Source: Duganella sp. Root1480D1 (GTDB lineage Bacteria; Pseudomonadota; Gammaproteobacteria; Burkholderiales; Burkholderiaceae_D). From it: 64,000 nucleotides of DNA. Below, piece after piece: positions 27,051 to 35,492 of the stretch; the first letter of the stretch is position 1; each line of letters opens with the position of its first letter. The position numbers and the translations under genes are program-made. The notes under the pieces are model-generated. The model made no database searches, was not told the DNA's origin, and saw nothing but the letters and a program-made list of their open reading frames with translations. The DNA lies in the NCBI RefSeq assembly GCF_001427305.1, contig NZ_LMFZ01000023.1, forward strand, positions 16,349-80,348, read 5' to 3'.

Positions 27051-27557
27051 ATGAAAGATTTCACTCGGCCCGACGAAGGCATGGCCTTGGCCGTCGATAC
27101 AGCGATCAAAATGGCGACATCTTCCGGATGCTTACTCACATGGCAATACCTGCAAATGCACGCAGTTCCAAAAGGTGTGGCGACGCGGGTACTCTCCCAG
27201 AATGGCCCACGGCGCGCTTCAACCTCCAATGGCCGAGACATGTTACGGGAGCAGGGCCCAGCGAACGGCGAGGAAGGTGCCGAACAGGCGACAAAACTGG
27301 CTGCGACAGGATTGCGAACCGTCCTAAAGTTCCGCTTACCCAGGACAAATATCACGCTTTCCGAAACGATCGATCAGGCTATCGAGATGATGGGGGTTCA
27401 CAATCGGTTCTACGCTGAAGCACTATTGCGCATCCATGCCGTCCAAACACCAGTCATCATGCGGGTGCTATTTGACGCGGCACGCCGACGGAGCATTGCC
27501 TCACCAACCATTCCTCTAGCGCCAGCACGTGGCATTCGATTGCTGCACTCAGTCTGA
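27051..27557 (+). CDS. Family A protein with two helical repeats (168 aa)
   Basis: The ATG has GGAGG six bases upstream. It contains two family A repeats: TWQYLQMHAVPKGVATRVLS ending GPRRAS, and YAEALLRIHAVQTPVIMRVL ending ARRRSIASP. Each repeat is preceded by a helix of the form xDxAIxMx. A polar linker of about 60 residues separates them. It is closest to 11204-11650, with the same two-repeat layout and a near-identical final block. No signal peptide or membrane helix. It is the best-supported member of the family here. Confidence 0.75.
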   Translation: MKDFTRPDEGMALAVDTAIKMATSSGCLLTWQYLQMHAVPKGVATRVLSQNGPRRASTSNGRDMLREQGPANGEEGAEQATKLAATGLRTVLKFRLPRTNITLSETIDQAIEMMGVHNRFYAEALLRIHAVQTPVIMRVLFDAARRRSIASPTIPLAPARGIRLLHSV

Positions 27558-27604
27558 AGCAAAATCCCCACAACGGGACGCGATAGTAACAGAAGCGCAA
27601 CTCG

Positions 27605-28138
27605 TCAATCTCTGCCTTTTCGCGTGGCGTCCTGAACAAGGTGACGGTGGATTTCGGCCGTCAACGTTTCGATTCGCTCTGCCATCGCCCTGGTGATTTC
27701 TGTCAGCTCAGTGTTCTGACGGAGCAGCTCCAACGTTTGCGCGGAATGCTTGGTCGATGCGACGGCGATCGCCTCGCGGTGCTTGGCGTCGGCTTCAGAG
27801 TGCGCCTTGTCCCGCGCCGCTTGGCGCGTTTGTGCTAACAAGATAAGCGGTGCAGCATAGGCCGCCTGCAAGCTAAATACCAGATTCAGGAGGATGAAGG
27901 GGTAGACGTCAAAATGAACCAACCCAAAGACACTGGCTGCAATCCACGTGGCGACAATGATGGATTGCAGGCCAAGAAAAAGTGAGGTGCCAAGGAAGCG
28001 CGCAAAGGCTTCCGCCTTCAGCCCGAACGCGTCACTCCCAAACGTCTTGGATAAGTGTTCGTGCTGGCGATGAAAACGCAAATGATCGACATGTGATTCA
28101 CCTGCCGAAGACAAGTTTTCGGTTTGAGATGAGTTCAT
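27605..28138 (-). CDS. DUF1003 inner-membrane protein
   Basis: The start (MNSSQTENL) at 28138 has GGGAGC six bases upstream. The 177-residue protein has two transmembrane helices (about 50-72 and 80-105) with the DUF1003 signature PFILLNLVFSLQAAYAAPL followed by ILLAQTRQAARDK. A long helical cytoplasmic tail (about 115-170) probably forms a coiled coil. The family is widespread and its function is not known; it may be a channel or envelope-stress component. It converges with the family A gene at 27051-27557. Confidence 0.85.
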   Translation of the reverse strand: MNSSQTENLSSAGESHVDHLRFHRQHEHLSKTFGSDAFGLKAEAFARFLGTSLFLGLQSIIVATWIAASVFGLVHFDVYPFILLNLVFSLQAAYAAPLILLAQTRQAARDKAHSEADAKHREAIAVASTKHSAQTLELLRQNTELTEITRAMAERIETLTAEIHRHLVQDATRKGRD

Positions 28139-28377
28139 ACAAGCTCCCGACGTGCCCGGAAATGATTCGCTCACTATAGCTCACCTTGGGATCGCAATTC
28201 CCAGCTCGCTACCGTGGTGGGCATCGACGATCACTGCACCAACGCGCCAGCGAGTTAGGGCGTACACTGAATACGAGTCATGACGTAGAAGCGCGGCCAA
28301 GGACATCACGCGCCAGGCGTTCCATCGCCAGTCGACCAGTGCACGCACGATGTCCTAATACGTTGAAGGAGAACATC

Positions 28378-28533
28378 ATGAACAGTACAAAGAAAGTCCA
28401 GGACCCAACGCCTCAAAAAGCGTTCCCTGGCAAAACAGGCGACATCAACAAGCAGCAGCAGAAAGCCACCCAGAATGAAGTCGCAGGTCGACATAAAAAT
28501 GACGGCATCATGGGGCATCGTGGCACGCGCTGA
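28378..28533 (+). CDS. Small basic protein (51 aa)
   Basis: The ATG follows AAGGAG by seven bases. The product is short, polar and rich in Lys, Gln and Gly (MNSTKKVQDP...), with no predicted secondary structure, signal peptide or membrane segment. Small basic proteins of this kind are commonly stress-induced in soil bacteria, but I cannot assign a family. Its downstream neighbour is a LysR relic. Confidence 0.55.
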   Translation: MNSTKKVQDPTPQKAFPGKTGDINKQQQKATQNEVAGRHKNDGIMGHRGTR

Positions 28534-28689
28534 GGTCGATGGGAGACATATTTTCCAGCCCGACGATCTCAACTCATTGCCGTAACGCTTTTTCATTCAC
28601 GCCTGAGGCTGCTGTGCAGCTATGCGCCATCCTCAGCGAGTCGCTGCATGATGACTGCCGGCAGTCTGGCTGCAAAAATATTGAAGTCA

Positions 28690-28850
28690 ATCTTACTTTT
28701 GCCTCGCGGTGGTGGAAGTCCTGCCTGAAAACAGCGAGGAATTCACGCTCCATTTTGTTTACCCCAGTCGGCACCACATTCCTCGTGCCGTTCGCCTGCT
28801 CACCGAATTTGCTATCAGTGATGCTGGAACGGGGCATGATGGTCCCGCCG
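28690..28850 (+). pseudogene. C-terminal relic of a LysR-family regulator
   Basis: One frame reads VVEVLPENSEEFTLHFVYPS followed by RHHIPRAVRLLTEFA. This matches the end of LysR effector domains (LVPVLPxxxxxxLxLVYPSRRHLPxKVRxFIDFL). No DNA-binding domain or upstream effector region is present in any frame. It is a deletion remnant. Confidence 0.6.
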
Positions 28851-29120
28851 AAGCCTACGACGCAAATCGGTACGTAGCAATGGACATCATGTCAGCATTT
28901 GGCGACTAAACAAGTGCCAAGATTCGATATCGCGCTTGATGACGGCGTGAATGGTCAAAAGAGCTCTTCGACGCGCGACATCGAGAAGCGTTGGCCGAAA
29001 TCACTTGCGCGCTGTCGCCCGGATGCACCATCAGTCCCAATTAGCAACGGTCCCTGGCGTTAATACCAGGGCGCACAGTGTTGTCATGATACTATTTTCT
29101 TTCCAGCAAGGGAGGTCACC

Positions 29121-29426
29121 GTGCTTTTCCATTGCATGACTCGGCACGGCTTTGCTTCTGCGAGCGTCGTTCGCACCGGTGATCTAGTTGACATCGATGT
29201 GCAATGCCAGGGTAGTCGCGTCGCCCTACCTGGCGTTCGCTTCATGATCCGCTTCCACGCGCCGAGAGTGAATGGGATCGATCGGAACACATCGGGAAAG
29301 CACTTTGCGTTGTTAGGGCTCTCGCAATTCAACTTCACTAAGAATCCTAAACCCTGCACCTCGACGCAATACTCGTTCGACGACCTGGTTCTTGATGATT
29401 CGTTGATCCTCAGCGAAGCTGTGTGA
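29121..29426 (+). CDS. Hypothetical 101-aa protein
   Basis: The start is GTG at 29121 with GGGAGG five bases upstream, one of the best binding sites in the region. The protein starts MLFHCMTRHGFASASVVRTG and seems rich in beta strands (VDIDVQCQGSRVAL, VRFMIRFHAPRV). This might be a small barrel, but no conserved motif identifies it. No signal peptide. A possible -10 TACTAT lies at about 29090. Function unknown. Confidence 0.6.
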   Translation: MLFHCMTRHGFASASVVRTGDLVDIDVQCQGSRVALPGVRFMIRFHAPRVNGIDRNTSGKHFALLGLSQFNFTKNPKPCTSTQYSFDDLVLDDSLILSEAV

Positions 29427-29529
29427 GCCAGATGTAGCTTGGTGTTTCTTCGCTTTAGTCAGCAATACTGTTCCCGTTGAGTCCACAGGCAACTATTCGA
29501 TGCCAGTTTGCGCAAAGCGGGCTTTTTGG

Positions 29530-29751
29530 CTAGGCGCTGTTGCGCCTGTCGGCATCATTAACGGCACCAGATGGGCGTCGCGAGTTCGGGTAGGCAAGTA
29601 CCCGTTCTATGACATCGAGCGGCGCTCCGCAGTTCACTAAATAGCGTCGCGCCTCATCAATGCCCGCAATGAACTTCAGCGATTTTCCGCACTGCACTTT
29701 GGCCGCCATTTTGACGTCGTGGCGCCTCCCAAAATTCTGAGATTCTTCCAT
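29530..29751 (-). CDS. Family A small repeat protein (73 aa)
   Basis: The ATG has AAGGGGA eight bases upstream. The single repeat reads ARRYLVNCGAPLDVIERVLA and ends NSRRPSG, matching the family A pattern of a helix, a (V/A)P turn and the RVL core followed by an RR pair. The N-terminal 35 residues are basic and unconserved. No membrane or signal sequence. It stands alone, transcribed away from the SnoaL-like gene region. Confidence 0.65.
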   Translation of the reverse strand: MEESQNFGRRHDVKMAAKVQCGKSLKFIAGIDEARRYLVNCGAPLDVIERVLAYPNSRRPSGAVNDADRRNSA

Positions 29752-29967
29752 ATCGAATCCCCTTTGCTGTGGAGTTTAATATCGCACCTGGGAATTGGAA
29801 TTTCCAGGTCGCACTCGCACGTACCGCATGGACATTTCAGCGGCATAGTATGTCTGCGGCTAACAGATCGACCTCAGCAGCACCGCTCTCCTTATCGCCT
29901 GCCGCCAACAAATGATCGATATCAGGCTCATCCAACAGGCTGCAACCGCAATCGCTGGAGCGGTCGA

Positions 29968-30363
29968 CTAAACAACCGAACTGCTATGGGCGACGACGAG
30001 CTGCCAAGTACCGTCTGGCAACGAACGCCAAACCCGCGTGTACCGCAGATCCAACCTAAACTCCAGACCACCATACGTGCCGGACACCTTCATGCGGACC
30101 GACACAACGATGCATTGGTCATCTCCTCTTAGGTCCGGCTCAGATGGTTCAAGCGCGTGAAATGCTAGAACACCGGATCGGTGCAACCCGAGCTCGTCCT
30201 CCTTGCTGAACAGTTGTCCAAATTGATTAGTGAAGATAAAGTTGGGCGAAATCAATTCATCAAGGACCTCGGTGTCGGATGCCAACATCGCCAGTCGCAG
30301 CCGTCCCTCCTTCGCCCGGATTTGCTGCCTCGGGTCGGTGGTCAAAAAAATCTGGTGACTCAT
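29968..30363 (-). CDS. NTF2/SnoaL-like (DUF4440) protein
   Basis: The start at 30363 (MSHQIFLTT) is chosen over an alternative at 30393; neither has a strong binding site. The 131-residue protein has the NTF2-like fold signature: an N-terminal helix pair (IRAKEGRLRLAMLASD), LDELISPNFIFTNQFGQLFSK and C-terminal strands ending RVWRSLPDGTWQLVVAHSS. The family includes small steroid-isomerase-like enzymes and non-catalytic binding domains; the active-site residues are too variable to predict a substrate. The SDR gene lies 160 bases upstream on the same strand, so the pair may form a small redox operon. Confidence 0.7.
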   Translation of the reverse strand: MSHQIFLTTDPRQQIRAKEGRLRLAMLASDTEVLDELISPNFIFTNQFGQLFSKEDELGLHRSGVLAFHALEPSEPDLRGDDQCIVVSVRMKVSGTYGGLEFRLDLRYTRVWRSLPDGTWQLVVAHSSSVV

Positions 30364-30525
30364 GCTGGCGTTAAAGGAAAAGTTGCTGGGCATGGGGCTG
30401 CGCTTCTGCAGTGCCAGAGATCGAACGCTACTGCCTACATCACACCGTTCGCGTTCTGGCGCGTCCCCCACCGGTTATCAATCGCTAACGGCATCCCCTG
30501 CAAAGGACCATGCATTGCTGTCATC

Positions 30526-31323
30526 CTAGTCCGGCAATGAACCACAGGTCAGGTTGGCAATAGCGCCGGTCATGGCGCCCCCTCCATCTGATACGGCAAA
30601 CGCAGCAAATGCGCTGAGCTGGGCCAGCGTTGGCAGGCGGCCGAGCAAGGTGGCACCATCCGCTCGCGCTTGCAGGAATGCTTCCACGCTGATGCCCATC
30701 TTGCGCGCCATGCCTTCGAACGCTGCCGTGGCATGCGACGCGGGCACGGCTTCCGGAATCGCATCGGAACGAATGCATATCACCCGGATGCCGTCGCGCC
30801 CCAGTTCACCGGCAAGGATACGTGACATGGCTTCAACCGCCGCGCTGCTCGTGCCGTTGCCAAGAAAGCCGGCACCTGAGAGGCGCGCACCAGGCGTCGA
30901 CAAGGTCACGATGACGCCCGATTGTTGTGGCGCCATAAAGCGCGCCGCCGCCTGAGCGGTGAGGAAGATCGTACGCGTGTAGGCGCGCACGGGGAGCTGG
31001 AAGTCCTCATATGACAAGTCCGCAAACGGCACTCCCTGCACATGCGGGATACCTACCGCATTGAACATGACATCAATGCCGCCCGCCTGTTCCGCGACGG
31101 CACGTGCGTGATGCCAGACCGATTCTTCATCGAGTGCATCGACGCGGGCGGCGTGTGCACTTCCGCCTTCGGCGCGTAATTCCTGCGCCAGCGCATCAAG
31201 CTTCTCCAGCGTACGGCCGGCCAGGAACAATTGAGCACCCTCGCGCGCGAAGGTGCGCGCGACAGCACTGCCAATGGCGCCTGCGGCGCCGTGGATGATG
31301 CAGCGTTTCCCTTGTAAAATCAT
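30526..31323 (-). CDS. SDR-fold protein lacking the catalytic Tyr and Lys
   Basis: The ATG has AGGAG seven bases upstream. The 265 residues have the classical SDR Rossmann start (HGAAGAIGSAVA, 11-22) and an NAG-like FNAVGI (88-93), so it should bind NAD(P). Ser142 in LSTPGARLSG fits the catalytic serine. The YxxxK motif, however, is replaced: the positions after Ser142 read GNGTSSAA, giving Asn156 and Ser160 where Tyr and Lys belong. Oxidoreductase activity by the usual mechanism is therefore doubtful. A binding or regulatory role is possible. Confidence 0.8.
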   Translation of the reverse strand: MILQGKRCIIHGAAGAIGSAVARTFAREGAQLFLAGRTLEKLDALAQELRAEGGSAHAARVDALDEESVWHHARAVAEQAGGIDVMFNAVGIPHVQGVPFADLSYEDFQLPVRAYTRTIFLTAQAAARFMAPQQSGVIVTLSTPGARLSGAGFLGNGTSSAAVEAMSRILAGELGRDGIRVICIRSDAIPEAVPASHATAAFEGMARKMGISVEAFLQARADGATLLGRLPTLAQLSAFAAFAVSDGGGAMTGAIANLTCGSLPD

Positions 31324-31369
31324 GATCGACTCCTGGGTGAAAGGCGAACTTGTCAGTCACATACGGGAT

Positions 31370-31591
31370 TCAATCCTCACTGTAGGCCATTTTGATCGCG
31401 AGCTTGAAGGCGTACTTTGAATAGGGGTCACCAGATGGTGTTCTTCCCTGCCCGCCTGTCACGATGGCCATGAACTGATTGGCCGCAGCAGATCGCGTCG
31501 GCGACTCCTGGATGCAGCGTTCGGCGATGTGCATCAACTCCGGGGTTTCCTGAATATACCTGGCAACCCGCGCATCGACGGCAAGTGACAT
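31370..31591 (-). CDS. Small helical protein (73 aa)
   Basis: The start has GAGGT nine bases upstream. The product begins MSLAVDARVARYIQETPEL and is mostly helical, with a glycine-rich loop (VTGGQGRTPSGDPYSKY) before a C-terminal helix FKLAIKMAYSED. No signal peptide or membrane helix. It lies 46 bases upstream of the SDR gene on the same strand and could share its transcript. No recognised family. Confidence 0.55.
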   Translation of the reverse strand: MSLAVDARVARYIQETPELMHIAERCIQESPTRSAAANQFMAIVTGGQGRTPSGDPYSKYAFKLAIKMAYSED

Positions 31592-31835
31592 GGCTTTTCA
31601 ACCTCGTGAAGATGAGACTTGAATATAAGTCAACCTCCACCACTTGCACAAGCACTGCGGCACCACATGAGTCCACCGCTAACGGATTGCCCAACTCAGT
31701 CTGCCTTGCATACTGTCAGCGGAAACCGCTCAACTGATGGGCGCCTGCCAAGCGACAGGCGCATGCAAACGCGCTTGAAAGTCATTTGCGGGCGTCGCGT
31801 GCGGCAGCATCTCACAGCACGACTAGTATGGCCAG

Positions 31836-32057
31836 ATGACCAGGCCCACTGACTACCACCTTACTGCTGAAATAATGTCGCGTGCACTTTTAACGCGGGA
31901 GAAGTACGGCCAGGACGCGGCGTTTCGTGCGGCGGTGGACGAAGGCATGGAAGCCGCGCTGGCCGCAACGGTGCTCATGCGGGCCGACGCACGGATCGCA
32001 TTGGGTACCCCTGGACGACGTTCAGACCGTCGCCTTACGCAACGGCCTCAGCCATAA
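31836..32057 (+). CDS. Family B small protein (73 aa)
   Basis: The product reads MTRPTDYHLTAEIMSRALLT at the N-terminus and ends with a GRRSDRR-type basic tail. It is paralogous to 43916-44140: both begin with a PTDY or RTDYxTAE motif, share an LLxREKYG/IRAEFGxDxA helix and end in a Gly-Arg-Arg-(A/S)-D-Arg-Arg block. A third, partial copy lies at 42636-42728. The ribosome binding site is weak. The short helix plus basic tail could bind nucleic acid, but there is no evidence. Function unknown. Confidence 0.6.
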   Translation: MTRPTDYHLTAEIMSRALLTREKYGQDAAFRAAVDEGMEAALAATVLMRADARIALGTPGRRSDRRLTQRPQP

Positions 32058-32160
32058 CCGCAAATGGTGATTGACTCCCCGCGCTCGCACGTATGGTCAC
32101 AGAAAGACAGTTTCGCGTGTCCCGCACCAAAGGCATAGCACGTCTCGCGACTACACCGGC

Positions 32161-32403
32161 CTATTCCATCTGCGGTACCGGCTCAGGGCTGGGCCTGTCA
32201 ATGCCGGCTCGTCGGAGTATGTCGCATGTCGAAGGCGATGGCGCGCCTTCCGGGCCTTGCATGCTCGCCAGGAATTCGAACACTTGGCGATAGTCATATC
32301 CCTGGTGAACCAGGAACGTCCATGCGCGCACGGAGCCAGCGAAACGGTTGACAATGCAGGCCTGAGCCGCGCAGTCATCGGAAATAGTGGAGACCTGCAT
32401 CAT
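32161..32403 (-). CDS. Possible small protein (80 aa)
   Basis: The sequence MMQVSTISDDCAAQACIVNR leads into a helical segment (SVRAWTFLVHQGYDYRQVFE) and a Pro-rich tail. The pattern of a helix, a G-containing turn and a second helix vaguely recalls the family A repeat, but without its RVL core. The binding site is weak. It may be real but is poorly supported. Confidence 0.35.
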   Translation of the reverse strand: MMQVSTISDDCAAQACIVNRFAGSVRAWTFLVHQGYDYRQVFEFLASMQGPEGAPSPSTCDILRRAGIDRPSPEPVPQME

Positions 32404-32918
32404 GATGTCTTTCGTGAGTCGGCGGGGCGGGGCCGGCTATCGGAAAAAGCGCTGCAGGCGATTGGGCAACGTCGACAAATTCTCACACATTTCCACAATC
32501 GGCGCGAGAATTCTGGCGAAACGTTGATGCAATTTCGCAACTGTATTGGTGTGTTTGTCAATATTATGTTTTATATTGAACTCGACGGACGCCGGTCGCC
32601 AGGTGCCATCGAAATGTGCGCCAATGATCGGTCTTTGACGGCCCCGTTCCGGGCACTTTCACATCGAGTGACGCAGGTCGGGAGCTGAATCATTTCCATC
32701 GTTCTTGTTGCGCTCGAGCTCAGGTTCGCATCCAGGCGGTGACAGCGCACAGCTGTGCGACTGCAACTGCTTTTCCACTGGCATGGTATGGTGCTGATGA
32801 ACTTGCCTCGCCTACACGCGGCGCCCCGGATGCAGTGCACTATTTCGAACGTTGACGATCAACCGTTCGACAGTGCTGGTCGCAGGTGCCGGATACTCTC
32901 CCTTTTCGAGGTGATGAC
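32404..32918. other. Intergenic region without a supported gene
   Basis: About 515 bases preceding the receiver gene. An AT-rich patch around 32540-32580 stands out from its GC-rich neighbours. No gene, terminator or repeat was identified. Confidence 0.35.
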
Positions 32919-33287
32919 ATGGCCCGCATATTGATTATCGAAGATTCGCCATTAAACATGGAGATGCTCACTGTCTTGCTTTCAAACGAGGGCCATGAGC
33001 TGCTTCTTGCGGCACGCGCACTTCCCGGTATCGAGATTGCCCGCAGCCAGCCGTTGGACCTGATACTGATGGACATCACCATGCCAGGTGTCGACGGCAT
33101 CGAGGCCGCAACGATGCTACGCGCACACCCAATAACGCGCTCCGTTCCACTGATTGCGGTAACGGCCCTGGCCATGGACGGCGACCGGGAACGTATTCTC
33201 GCCGCTGGCTTTGATGACTATATTGCGAAGCCGTTTGATCATGGCCAACTTCTGCAAAAGGTCGCGCATTTCACCGACCGCGGTTAA
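32919..33287 (+). CDS. Single-domain response regulator (REC only)
   Basis: The ATG follows GAGGTGAT by two to five bases. The 122-residue product (MARILIIEDSPLN...) is one complete receiver domain: the acidic pair is in IIEDSP, the phosphosite Asp is in LILMDITMPG, the Thr is in VTALAM and the Lys in IAKPF. There is no output domain, as in CheY/DivK-type proteins. No kinase is adjacent. It could take phosphate from the HPt of the hybrid kinase at 21096-23177 or the orphan kinase at 1983-2825, but that is inference from the absence of other partners here. Confidence 0.9.
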   Translation: MARILIIEDSPLNMEMLTVLLSNEGHELLLAARALPGIEIARSQPLDLILMDITMPGVDGIEAATMLRAHPITRSVPLIAVTALAMDGDRERILAAGFDDYIAKPFDHGQLLQKVAHFTDRG

Positions 33288-33416
33288 CGGCGATCCTCAC
33301 ACCATCCTTGCACTGCAGTGTATCAACTCGCTTCGCTGCCGTTAAGTATCTTGCCGTACAGACCACAGGACGACTCCGTGCTACAAGAAAATTAGCTAAC
33401 CTGGATGGAGATCATC

Positions 33417-33587
33417 ATGAAGACGCTAATTATCCTATGTTGCGCAGTCCTCGGTTTAAGTGGCTGCGTCGTTTCGCCACTTTACGGTGTCGACGGACGG
33501 TACCACAGCCGAAGTTATGAGCGCAGGGACCGCGATTACAACTATTATCATGACTACCGTTTTCGAGACAGCAGAGAATATCAATAG
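33417..33587 (+). CDS. Small lipoprotein (56 aa)
   Basis: The start (MKTLIILCC) has GGAG six bases upstream. A signal peptide ends in the lipobox LSGC, with the lipidated Cys at about residue 17. The mature part is only about 40 residues, rich in Tyr, Arg and Asp (YHSRSYERRDRDYNYYHDY). Such Tyr/Asp-rich tails occur in small envelope lipoproteins of Burkholderiales whose function is unknown. Confidence 0.7.
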   Translation: MKTLIILCCAVLGLSGCVVSPLYGVDGRYHSRSYERRDRDYNYYHDYRFRDSREYQ

Positions 33588-33649
33588 CACTGGTGACGCC
33601 ACTTTGCGGGCATGGGCCAGTCCAGCCAGGCGGACTGGCCACTTCGGCG

Positions 33650-34057
33650 CTATTGGGCCGGCAATACAATCTGCGCGCCCTTATGCTTTAGCAGGAAGAC
33701 CAGAAACTTGGCGGGTGCCGTAGCGCTGGCGTTGCGAGACACCGTGTGGATATCGGCCGGTCCTTCATAAAAGGTCTCGCCCGGCATGAGAGTCACGTTT
33801 TTTCCACCGCGCAGTCCCATCACAATCGAACCCTCGAGCACGTAGACGAAGGCGTGCGCATTGTGCCTGTGGATGGGACTTTCACCTCCCGGCGGATAGT
33901 TCACCGTGATGAGCGTCGCCTCCTTGCCCGGATAGTCGGCAAGCACCTTGGTCATCAGCGGCGTCACTTGCGCGTCCGGATGCGCCGGTTCAGCGTTGGC
34001 AATGTTGCCCGCGCCCGTCGCCAGCAGCACGGCAAAAGCGAATTTCAGAGATTTCAT
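33650..34057 (-). CDS. Exported cupin-domain protein
   Basis: The start (MKSLKFAFAV) at 34057 has AAGGGGAA close upstream. A 20-residue signal peptide ending ANA precedes a single cupin: motif 1 is GGESPIHRHNAHAFVYVLEG, with metal ligands His-x-His, and motif 2 is PGETFYEGPADIHTV. The metal-binding histidines are intact. The 135-residue protein is presumably periplasmic. It lies 22 bases downstream of the AhpD-like gene and is co-transcribed with it and the NmrA-like gene. This gives a three-gene cluster for coping with reactive or aromatic compounds, by inference. Confidence 0.85.
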   Translation of the reverse strand: MKSLKFAFAVLLATGAGNIANAEPAHPDAQVTPLMTKVLADYPGKEATLITVNYPPGGESPIHRHNAHAFVYVLEGSIVMGLRGGKNVTLMPGETFYEGPADIHTVSRNASATAPAKFLVFLLKHKGAQIVLPAQ

Positions 34058-34079
34058 GGCATTCCCCTTTTTCACAACA

Positions 34080-34556
34080 TCACAAGCCCGACTTGTCCAC
34101 GCCGAACGCCTTGTCATAGGCGCCTGGAACGAGACGGAAACCGACGTTGATACGGTTCCAGGCGTTGATCGACATCACCAGGAAGGTGAGATCAGACAGT
34201 TCTTTCTCGGACAGATGGGCGCGGACATGGTCGTAGACGCTATCGGACACGCCGTCCGCGGGATTCTTCGTCAGAATTTCGGTCCATTCCAGGGCCGCCC
34301 GTTCGCGTTCATTGAACAGGTTGGATTCGCGCCAGGTGGCGACGTGATGCAGTCGCAGTGCACCCTCACCGTGCATGGTGGCTTCCTTGACGTGCATGTC
34401 CACACAGAAGGCGCAGCCGTTGATTTGGGATGCCCGGATGTCGACCAGGTCGCGGATGGATTCCTCAATCGCTGACTGCTTGAGGGCCAAGCTGAAGTCG
34501 ACGAACTTCTTGAACAGTTCCGGCGATTGCTTCATGTAGTCGATACGCTGTGTCAT
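34080..34556 (-). CDS. AhpD/carboxymuconolactone decarboxylase-family protein
   Basis: The ATG has AGAGG upstream. The 158-residue protein has the AhpD core motif NGCAFCVDMH with Cys48, Cys51 and His55, the redox-active CxxC of peroxidase-type members. The rest is all-helical (KKFVDFSLALKQ, LSEKELSDLTFLVMSINAWNRI). The family acts as a peroxiredoxin-like alkylhydroperoxidase. It sits between the cupin gene and the NmrA-like gene in a co-directional cluster that is divergent from a CadC-type regulator. Confidence 0.9.
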   Translation of the reverse strand: MTQRIDYMKQSPELFKKFVDFSLALKQSAIEESIRDLVDIRASQINGCAFCVDMHVKEATMHGEGALRLHHVATWRESNLFNERERAALEWTEILTKNPADGVSDSVYDHVRAHLSEKELSDLTFLVMSINAWNRINVGFRLVPGAYDKAFGVDKSGL

Positions 34557-34592
34557 GATGGGACCTCTTGGGTTGGTGGGTGATTTGGGTGG

Positions 34593-35345
34593 TTAGCGGG
34601 CGGACGGGTGCAGCAACCAATTCTGGAAACGGGTCGGACCGATGCGTGGGTTGTCACCGGTGACCAACGAACGGTCATTCAGTTCGGCCCCGAAATAGCG
34701 CGCATGCACGTCGGCGATGACCTCGTGCGTGTCGCCCCGAGCGGCGAGGAATTTGCGCGCAAGCTCGTCGAGCGGGAAGCGGTCTGGGCCGCCGAGTTCG
34801 ATCATGCCATTGAGCGGGGCACCCACGGCGAGATCGGCCAGCACGGCACAAACGTCGTCCGCTGCGACGGGCTGAATCAGCGCTGGCGAAAGCCGTATTG
34901 CGCTGCCATCCGCGCCAGAATGGACGATGCTCTCCACAAACTCGAAGAACTGCGTGGCGCGCAGGATGGTGTAAGGCACGCTGGATGCCTCAATCAAGGC
35001 TTCTTGGGCGGCCTTGGCGCGCATGTAGCCGCTGTCGGTCAGGCGGTCGGCGCCCACGACCGACAGTGCAAGGTGATGCTGCACACCAGCCTCGGCTTCC
35101 GCAGCCAGCAGATTGCGGCTTGATGCCTGGAAGAAGTCCATTACGGCCTGGTCTTCGAACGAAGGCGAGTTGGCCACGTCGATCACCACTTGGGCCCCGG
35201 CAAGGGCGGCTGCCAGGCCTTCTCCAGTGACTGCGTTCACGCCAGAGCGGGGCGATGCCGCGATGATCTCATGGCCGATGAGGCGCAGACGGTTGACCAC
35301 GTTCGAACCAATCAGGCCGTTACCGCCGATCACGACAATTTTCAT
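34593..35345 (-). CDS. NmrA-like NAD(P)-binding protein
   Basis: The start (MKIVVIGGNG) has AGGAGA six bases upstream. The 250-residue protein is an atypical SDR with GGNGLIGSNVV as the dinucleotide loop (6-16), a RATQFFEF block and a HHLALSVVGADR segment. It lacks the classical YxxxK; the family includes redox sensors and quinone reductases. It is the first gene of a three-gene cluster (this gene, AhpD-like, cupin) and shares a 147-base divergent promoter region with the regulator at 35493-37076, which probably controls it. Confidence 0.85.
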   Translation of the reverse strand: MKIVVIGGNGLIGSNVVNRLRLIGHEIIAASPRSGVNAVTGEGLAAALAGAQVVIDVANSPSFEDQAVMDFFQASSRNLLAAEAEAGVQHHLALSVVGADRLTDSGYMRAKAAQEALIEASSVPYTILRATQFFEFVESIVHSGADGSAIRLSPALIQPVAADDVCAVLADLAVGAPLNGMIELGGPDRFPLDELARKFLAARGDTHEVIADVHARYFGAELNDRSLVTGDNPRIGPTRFQNWLLHPSAR

Positions 35346-35492
35346 TGCTATCTCCTGTAGAGTGGACTTTTCCGCCATCTGCATGGCGCTAAGCGATGTA
35401 GTCAGTATGCGTCGCCGTCCACAGCAATACTTTGGCGATCCCTTGCGATACCATTGGTTTTCACTTGGATATTCATTGAGAAGGTGCCCCGA

